A DNA stretch of 35,061 bases from an uncultured Fidelibacterota bacterium. Its GTDB lineage: Bacteria > Fidelibacterota > Marinisomatia > Marinisomatales > UBA1611. The stretch is from contig CACEHW010000008.1 of the NCBI GenBank assembly GCA_902559415.1, positions 1 through 35,061 of the forward strand, written 5' to 3'. A program made the position numbers and the translations under genes. The notes beneath the pieces are model-generated. The model worked only from the letters and a program-made list of their open reading frames with translations, made no database searches and was not told the origin of the DNA. Shown in pieces: positions 18,101 to 27,100 of this stretch (position 1 is its first letter; every line of letters starts with the position of its first letter).

Positions 18101-21100
18101 AGAAAAACTCCCACCTCTACCAATAACTAAATCAGTTAATGTAGATTCTTGAGAAAGATTTGAAATATTTAAATCTTCAGTCTCTACATGTTCTCCATTG
18201 AAGTACCATTTAATATTATTGGTATTTATTGTAACAGCAACATGAGTCCATTGATTTAGAGATAGCGGGAAAGCATCTAATTGATAATGGGTTAAATTCC
18301 CACCTTCAGGAACAATCGCAATATTAAGATGATTATGTAAAGCATCAGATTCAGTGCCAACGACACCAAATGATAAACTAGTTGGGTAGTTTGATAAAAT
18401 ATATCTACCAAAATTTTCACTGTTATCATCAAGATAAATCCAAGATGAAACAGTTATTTCATTATTTTCAATTATTTGATCATTTTGAATTTCAGTTTGA
18501 ACAAAATCATCAACTCCATCAAAACTTAGCGACATGTTCGGCACATCACAGCTCTCACAACTATTAAAACAAAAAGGGCCTACAAACTGATTATTAGAGT
18601 TCGAAGTAGTAAAAGATCGATCAAAATATTCTCCATATCCACAATCACTAGAAATACCTTCCCATAGCCCTTGCCAATTACCATCTGTTAAACCAATTCT
18701 AAACTTGTACCAGTAGAAAGTATCTCTTTCAAGATCAACCGTTACCTCATAGATCATATCACCATCAGCATCAGTCATTTGGAATCCTGTCTGATCATCG
18801 TCTGAGTCTGCTAATCCACCTACATTACCTCCAGCGAGATATATGCCCTCTGATAGATCTCCTTCATAAACGTCTCCATTACTGAATTCCATCCCCTCAT
18901 AATACCTCATATCAACTTTGAATGTGACAGATGCAGAAGGTGTAACAAGACCATCATCCCAAACCGCACCATTGATATCTCCATGATTTGCATTCCCTGA
19001 ATGATCATATAGTATTTCACCATCCCCAGTATTGAATTTAAAATGAGCTACTGCATCACTAAATAATGTATCTTCATACATTATCCCTTTAATACCATCC
19101 TCATTTAACGCAACCGGCCAAATGCTCAGCTCATCAATAAAACCATCAAAATATTCATCATTGACTCCATTAAGATTAATAGTTGCTCCAATTGCAAATG
19201 GGTACTGGTTTGAGAAATTAGGACTCTCATTAATTTGAGCTTCTCCTATGATATCTCCATTTCGATATAACTTTAAATTATTATTTTCAACTGTAGCAGA
19301 TATGAATACCCACTGATTTTCATAATCTTCTGGATTGATATCTACATCTAATTCATAATAAGGTGACCCATCTACACCAAAAGAAAGAATACTCCCAAAA
19401 TCTTGAAACGATAGTAATATTCTTCCAAAATCTTGCTCTTGCCTGATTATCTCATAGTAGCGAGCTGAGGTGATATCATTTGGGAAGACCCAGGCGTTAA
19501 TTGTCATAGAACTTGATAGCTGATTAACCATATCACCTGATATACTTACATAGTCATCTTGTCCATCAAAAAATAAAGAATGATTTTGATTGTTTGGATA
19601 TCCCTCACAGCTACCATCATTCACGTTGGCATCAGGGTTATAATTTTGTGCAAAACTATCTGTACAACCATATAAAGGTGGCTCTAATGGGGCACTATCC
19701 CCTGACCATGATGCTCCCTCATTAATTCCATTGTTACCATTAGAACTTAAATCAGCAAGAGTTTGTCCTTGACCTTCATTAAAATTCCAATAACCAACTA
19801 AACCTTCTTCCAAACCAGAAAACTCAGAACTTAATTGATCTAAAATTTCAACGTCTGTCAATGGCCTATCCCAAATAGAGACATTATCTATTTTACCAGG
19901 GAAATATGAATTACCATTTGCTGATCCTATAGTTATATCAGCATTTTGGACAAAGGATATATCGTTAAAGTTAACATCCCCCTCACTATCTAATTCACCA
20001 TCAACATATATTTTAACTAAGCCACTCTCAAAAGTAGTTACAACATTAGTCCACTTATTTAATTCAATAGGAGTGTTACCTTTGACTTCTGAGAATGATG
20101 ACCCACCGCCAAAATTCACTGTATAATTATCAGCAGAAGGACTCCAAGTAAATAACCAACGATCGACTCCACCACCTGAACCTTCAGTTCTATTAAATAT
20201 TCTTGTATGAGCTCCATCACTGTATCTGTCTGGCTTGATCCAAGCTGATAAAGTCAAGCCACTATTTATTTGATCAATGGTTGCACTGGATGGAATTCTT
20301 ACATAATCACTAGCACCATTAAAGCTAAGAGAATTGTTCTCACCTGGTGTCGCTGGGAGATTCCAGATTGATCCATTAATATCTCCGTGACTTTGCCCGC
20401 CAGAGCGATCATATACTCTATCACCGCTTCCAGAGTTAAAGCTATATGAAGCAACAATCCCATCAAAGTTTAGCAGGCTATCAACTCCGAACGTAAAATA
20501 TTCTATTTCTGACTCAGATAAATACCTGTTCCAAATTACTACATTATCAATATGTCCATGAAAAAACTCATCTCCCCTGCTCATGGTATTTGACCCAATT
20601 CTCAAGGGGGAAGAAGTATCAATTGAAACAGTATATTCATTAGTTTCATCGACAATAAATCCATTAATATATAATTTCATAATACCATTTAGGTATGTTA
20701 GCGATAGGTCGGTCCATGTATTTTCAGATATTACATGATTTGTTATCCAGTCATTCCCTTCTAATGGAACGATAATAGTATTGTCGTTATTAATATAAAC
20801 TGATAACCTTTTCCCATTTACAGTTCCATCTCCTGCAGAGAAAAGATTTACTCCTTCAAAGTCTTGCGGATTATTATATTTTTTAAAAGATAGATTTATT
20901 GTGAAATTATTAGTCAAATCACCAGAGTTTGTAAAAATCGAATTATTATCTATTTCAACAAAATCATCAACTCCATCAAAAACTAGATTATAGTCTCCAT
21001 TATCAGGATATCCATTACAAGACCCATCATCAATGCTTGCATCTGGATCATAATTAAAAGCATATTGATCTGTACATCCGTATGCCTCAACTCTGGTATA

Positions 21101-24100
21101 AGAAAACCCTCCTCCATCTCTACAACATTGCCAGCTGTGAAACGTTATATTGTAAAATTTCTCTGTACTTTCGACATACATTGACATTGTTTGACCTGGC
21201 AGATCTCTCAAAGCTCCACCTGCGGCATCTTTAAGGTTTGTATAATTTGATAGATCATTATTTGAGTTGGTTGCTCCAAGATACCATTTTGTTCCACTAG
21301 GTGAGTTGTTCTCATTAAACCCAGACTCTGAATACTTATTGTATAAACCTCGCTCATTAGACCTAGTAAGCCACACATCATCTGTAATACGGTCTTGATT
21401 AAATGAAAGATTCGGGTTCGCATAATTATGCTTCCTAAAATAACCATCTGGAGTATCTGGTCCAGTAGCTGGAGTTCTCACATATGCAAAACCACCACCA
21501 TTTTGATCAAATGTGTAACTATGAAACTGAATATCATAATAAAGGTCTGTGCCAATAATATGCATAGAATAAGTTCTTCCAGGAATGTCACGCAGGTTCC
21601 ACTCTCCTCCAACTGTAACTAAAAATGGCTTGTAATTTTCAGTAGAAGAATGATCCTGAGTTGGACCACTAGCCCACTCTGTCCCCTCCGGAGAAGGCCC
21701 GCCATTATGCCCTGAATTATTATAACCACTTTCATATGCAATATTAAAAAGAGACTCATGGTTACTACTGCTATTACTCCTAGCAATCCATATATCATCC
21801 GTAATCCGATCTTGGTTCTCTGCTAAGTTCGGATCAGCAAAGTCAGGTTTTCTAAAATACCCCTCTGGCAATTCTGGACCTTCAACGAGTGTTCTTGTAT
21901 ATGAAAAACCACCACCATTTTGATTGCTTGTCCAGGAATGAAACTCTACATCAAAATAGTAATCCGTTCCAATAATATGCATGGAGTGAGTTTGCCCTGG
22001 CAAATTTTGAAGTCCATTACCTAAAGCTGACTTAAACCCTTTGTAATCCAACACAGAAGAATGGTTTGCTGTTGGCCCGCTTGCCCATTCTGTACCAGCA
22101 GGTGAAATACTATGGTCACGATTTTGCTCATTATAACTACCCTCAAGCGCAGCGTTATATAATGGTTTATTATTACCTCTGGTTATCCAGATATTATCAA
22201 GTATACGATCTTGATTTTCTGCTAGACCTGGATCAGCATTATCTTCTTTTGTAAATGTAACTGTCTCTTGAAAATATATACAACTACCATCATCAAACTC
22301 TACTGTCTCATCGTAGTTATCTGCGTAAATATCCATACAACCAGTTATTGGCGGTTTTTCTGAAGGAATTCTGACATAAGAAAATCCGCCACCGTTATTT
22401 CCTCCAGTCCAAGATGTAAAAATCACGTCAAAATAAATATCAAGAGTTTCTAAATGTAATGAAAAAGTGTCTCCAATAATTGAATTGAAATTTTCCCCAG
22501 ATGCAGAGTAAAGAGGTTCGTAATTGTAAACTGTTTGATTTGATGTTTTGCCTCTAACCCACTTAGTACCTAAAGGGGAGCTATCTTGATCATATTCAGA
22601 TTCAGATATAAAATTAAATAATCCGCCATTACCTGCTCTAGTAAGCCATACATTTTCACTAATCCTATCTTGGCTCTCAACCAGGCTTTGATCTCCAAAA
22701 TCTTCTTTTAAGAAAACTACTGTTTCTTCATAATAAACACAGCTACCATCATCAATGGATGCATTTTCGTCATAATTATCAGCGTAATAATTGGTGCACC
22801 CTGTACTAATATTTGCAGGTGTCCTAGTATATGAAAATCCACCTCCATTTTGCCCATCCCATTCATACTCACTATCATTCGTCCAAGAATGAAAAAGCAC
22901 ATCATAGAAATCATCAGTCCCTTCAACCCTCATTGACATTATTCTCCCAGGTATAAATCTCAACTCAGTTTGTAATGATGACATGAAATCGCTATATGAA
23001 TCGCTTGAAATCTGCGAATTAGTAGAGCCAAATGCCCATAATGTACTCACTGGAGAAACCCCACCAGTGTACCCGCTCTCAACAGCCGCATTGTATAATG
23101 ACTCAGAATCACCGCGAGTAATACGAATATTATCAGTAACCCAATCTTGATTATTATCAACAGCTGGATCTGCAAAATCATCCTTAATGAAGTAAACAGC
23201 ATCTAAGGAGTGACTGATCGTGTCTAATTCAGCTAAAGATCGAGTATATGCAAACCCACCACCATCGTAATTATTTGTCCATTGGTGAAATTCAATATCA
23301 TAAAAAATATCTGTCCCCGTAATGTGCATAGACATCATTTGACCGACTAAAGCTTGAAGGTTATCACCATGATTACTCTCACCAGTTGCTTCATGGAAAG
23401 ATGAATAGCTGTCTGTATTTCTTTGATAACCTGTTAAGCCCATAGACCAAACTGTTCCACTAGGTGAGTTGTTCTCATTAAACCCAGACTCTGAATACTT
23501 ATTGTATAAACCTCGCTCATTAGACCTAGTAAGCCACACATCATCTGTAATACGGTCTTGATTAAATGAAAGATTCGGGTTCGCATAATTATGCTTCCTA
23601 AAATAACCATCTGGAGTATCTGGTCCAGTAGCTGGAGTTCTCACATATGCAAAACCACCACCATTTTGATCAAATGTGTAACTATGAAACTGAATATCAT
23701 AATAAAGGTCTGTGCCAATAATATGCATAGAATAAGTTCTTCCAGGAATGTCACGCAGGTTCCACTCTCCTCCAACTGTAACTAAAAATGGCTTGTAATT
23801 TTCAGTAGAAGAATGATCCTGAGTTGGACCACTAGCCCACTCTGTCCCCTCCGGAGAAGGCCCGCCATTATGCCCTGAATTATTATAACCACTTTCATAT
23901 GCAATATTAAAAAGAGACTCATGGTTACTACTGCTATTACTCCTAGCAATCCATATATCATCCGTAATCCGATCTTGGTTCTCTGCTAAGTTCGGATCAG
24001 CAAAGTCAGGTTTTCTAAAATACCCCTCTGGCAATTCTGGACCTTCAACGAGTGTTCTTGTATATGAAAAACCACCACCATTTTGATTGCTTGTCCAGGA

Positions 24101-27100
24101 ATGAAACTCTACATCAAAATAGTAATCCGTTCCAATAATATGCATGGAGTGAGTTTGCCCTGGCAAATTTTGAAGTCCATTACCTAAAGCTGACTTAAAC
24201 CCTTTGTAATCCAACACAGAAGAATGGTTTGCTGTTGGCCCGCTTGCCCATTCTGTACCAGCAGGTGAAATACTATGGTCACGATTTTGCTCATTATAAC
24301 TACCCTCAAGCGCAGCGTTATATAATGGTTTATTATTACCTCTGGTTATCCAGATATTATCAAGTATACGATCTTGATTTTCTGCTAGACCTGGATCAGC
24401 ATTATCTTCTTTTGTAAATGTAACAGAAATATCTAGAGTATTATAAACATCTTCGCTCCAAGTCGCGCCATTAATGGAACCATGGTTCACATTACCAGAG
24501 TGATCAAAAATAATATCACCCTCCCCTGAACTTAATTTCCAATATCCTACAAGATTTTCATCATCTACTGGGAAAGAAGGATTTGTCAAATAATAATTTA
24601 TTTCATCATTATCTAATACAGTATTCCAAATTGAAATATCAAATATATTCCCTTTTAATGGCATGGTCTCGCTAGTCCAATCTCCAATAATAATATAGTT
24701 ATTCCAGCCAGTATTTAGAGTAGTGTTGTCCTGAGCGAGTAAGTTACCATCAATGTATAATTTTCTTGTGCCATTTTCATTGTATGTATAGACAACATTA
24801 TACCACCGGTCAATTTCAGGAGAAATATCTGTGAGTAAATCACTACTCCATCCAGATGCACAAAATTTTCCTTGATGTATAGTGATACCAAAAGATAGAA
24901 AGTCACCAGGAAGACCGTATGCGATTATACCTTGCTCACTTAGGTCGTTAACCTTGAATGTAGCAGTCATAGTTCGACTAGAATTTGAAAATGGTAAATT
25001 ATTATTTGTTGGGACCTTCACATTATTGTTCCCATTAAATTCTAGTGAATAATTACCATTATCTGGGTATCCAGAACAGCTGCCATCATTTGTATTAGCC
25101 TCAGGATTATAATTTTCAGCATATGGATCTATGCAACCAAGTACTGGTGCGTCTCCGGACCATGTAGCACCATAAATAGTTCCATCATTCCCATTTCCAC
25201 TTAGATCAGTGAGCGTATTTCCTTCACCTTCGCTAAAATTCCAGTAACCTACCAATCCTTCTTCATTACCATTTAGTTGAGTATCTATGTACTGTTCTAG
25301 CTCATTTTGAGTTCTTATAATATTCCAAATTCTTACTTCAGTTAAATTACCATTAAAGAGGCTACCACCTTCCATATTTTTCCCTAGCAAAAAATTTGCA
25401 GGTTGATAACTACCGCCATTACCGAAATTAAAAAGTAATGTGTTTTCCCCCTCAAACTGTCCGTCAATAAAAACTTGTCCTAGTGAGCTAGAGAAATCGT
25501 AAGTGAAACTCAAATGATACCAGGTGTCATTTTCTAACTCTTTTTCAGATATGGGCTCACCACCAATCCAGTGACTTAAACCAATCTTATTATCATTGTA
25601 TGGAGCATCAGCACCTGGTCTATACAATTGCGCCTCCATATTACCATGAAGTCTAGGGCCTGAAGAAATGATAGACGAAGATTGACCAGTTAATTTTTTT
25701 AACTTTAATTCTATAGTATATGAACTGCCAGCTATTAATTCTGAAGGTCCTAATTCGACATAATCATCTATTCCATCAAAACTAAGAGAATTATTCCCGC
25801 CTGGGACAGGTGGGGTTGGTGGCACATAGACATCTTCGCTCCAGGTCGCACCACTTATAGTTCCATGATTAGAATTCCCAGTTCGGTCATACAATAAGCT
25901 TCCATCTCCGCTATTGAAACTCCAATAAGCAGCTAAATCTTCTTCATTTATTGTAGCTTCTGGGTTATCGTAAAGATTATAAATATCATTATCTGAAAGA
26001 ACAGCACTCCATATAGAAACACCATCAATTAGACCATCCCAGAATCTTTCGTTATTTGAAAGAACAGAGTGGACACCAATTCTAAGATCTGCTATAGGCC
26101 CAGCAGGAGCACCACAATTAGAAGTATTAGTCAATTCTCCATTGATATAAATCCTGCTTGTTGACCCATCATTTGTTGCCGCAACAAAATACCATGTATC
26201 AGTTGATAATGTAGGTGAAACAACCTCACACCAGTTGTTCCCATCACCAGTCCAAAAACTCAAACTGTTTAAAGTGCTGGTTTTTTCAATCCCGTATCCT
26301 TTACGTGATTCATCATTAGCCTTACTAACTACACCTTGTAGCACGTTATCAAAATCATCAATTCTTACCCAAGCTGCTAAAGTAATGTCCCCGTTAATCT
26401 CAGTGCTAGGGCTAGTGCCTAGATTAACGTGATCACCTGAGCCGTTGAAGTCAAGAGAATGGTTCCCATTATTAGGATATCCTGAACAGCTACCATCATC
26501 AGAAGTTGCTTCAGAGTTATAGTTGTCAGCATAAGTATCGGTACAGCCAAATACTGGAGGCTCTGGAAACTCATGAACATCATTATCCCAAGATGCACCG
26601 TTAATATCTCCATGATTTAGACTGCCTGAATGATCGTACAAAATACTTCCATCACCAGAATTAAATGTCCAGTAAGAGATTAACTTATCATATTCATCAT
26701 TAAAATAACCGCTATGACGCTGAGTTATCTCTTGCTGATTTAGAACTGAATTAAATATACCTATATTGTCAACATTGCCTGCAAAATTAAGTGGTTGACT
26801 AGGATATCCTCTTTTCCCAACAAGCCAATCTCCATTATCAGAATTTATAAGAACTGTTGAGGCAATATCAGAACCTAAAAGCTCACCATTAATGTATAGC
26901 TTTCTTTGTCTGGTGTCAGCATCAAATGTACCACAAACATAATACCAATCTCCTGGTATGATATTTACTGCAACATCAAGATCATCATAAACAAACGCAA
27001 AGCCGACAGTAGAATTATTTCTTATTAAAAACCCAACTGATTCACCAACATTATGCTCATTCCACTTTGTAAAAATTATTTGTTCATCGTTTGTATCATC

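Noticed and set aside
21290-24424. CRISPR array or insertion sequence as explanation of the long repeats
   Set aside because: The repeats are long, few, wholly coding and in-frame, with no spacers, terminal inverted repeats, target duplications or transposase.
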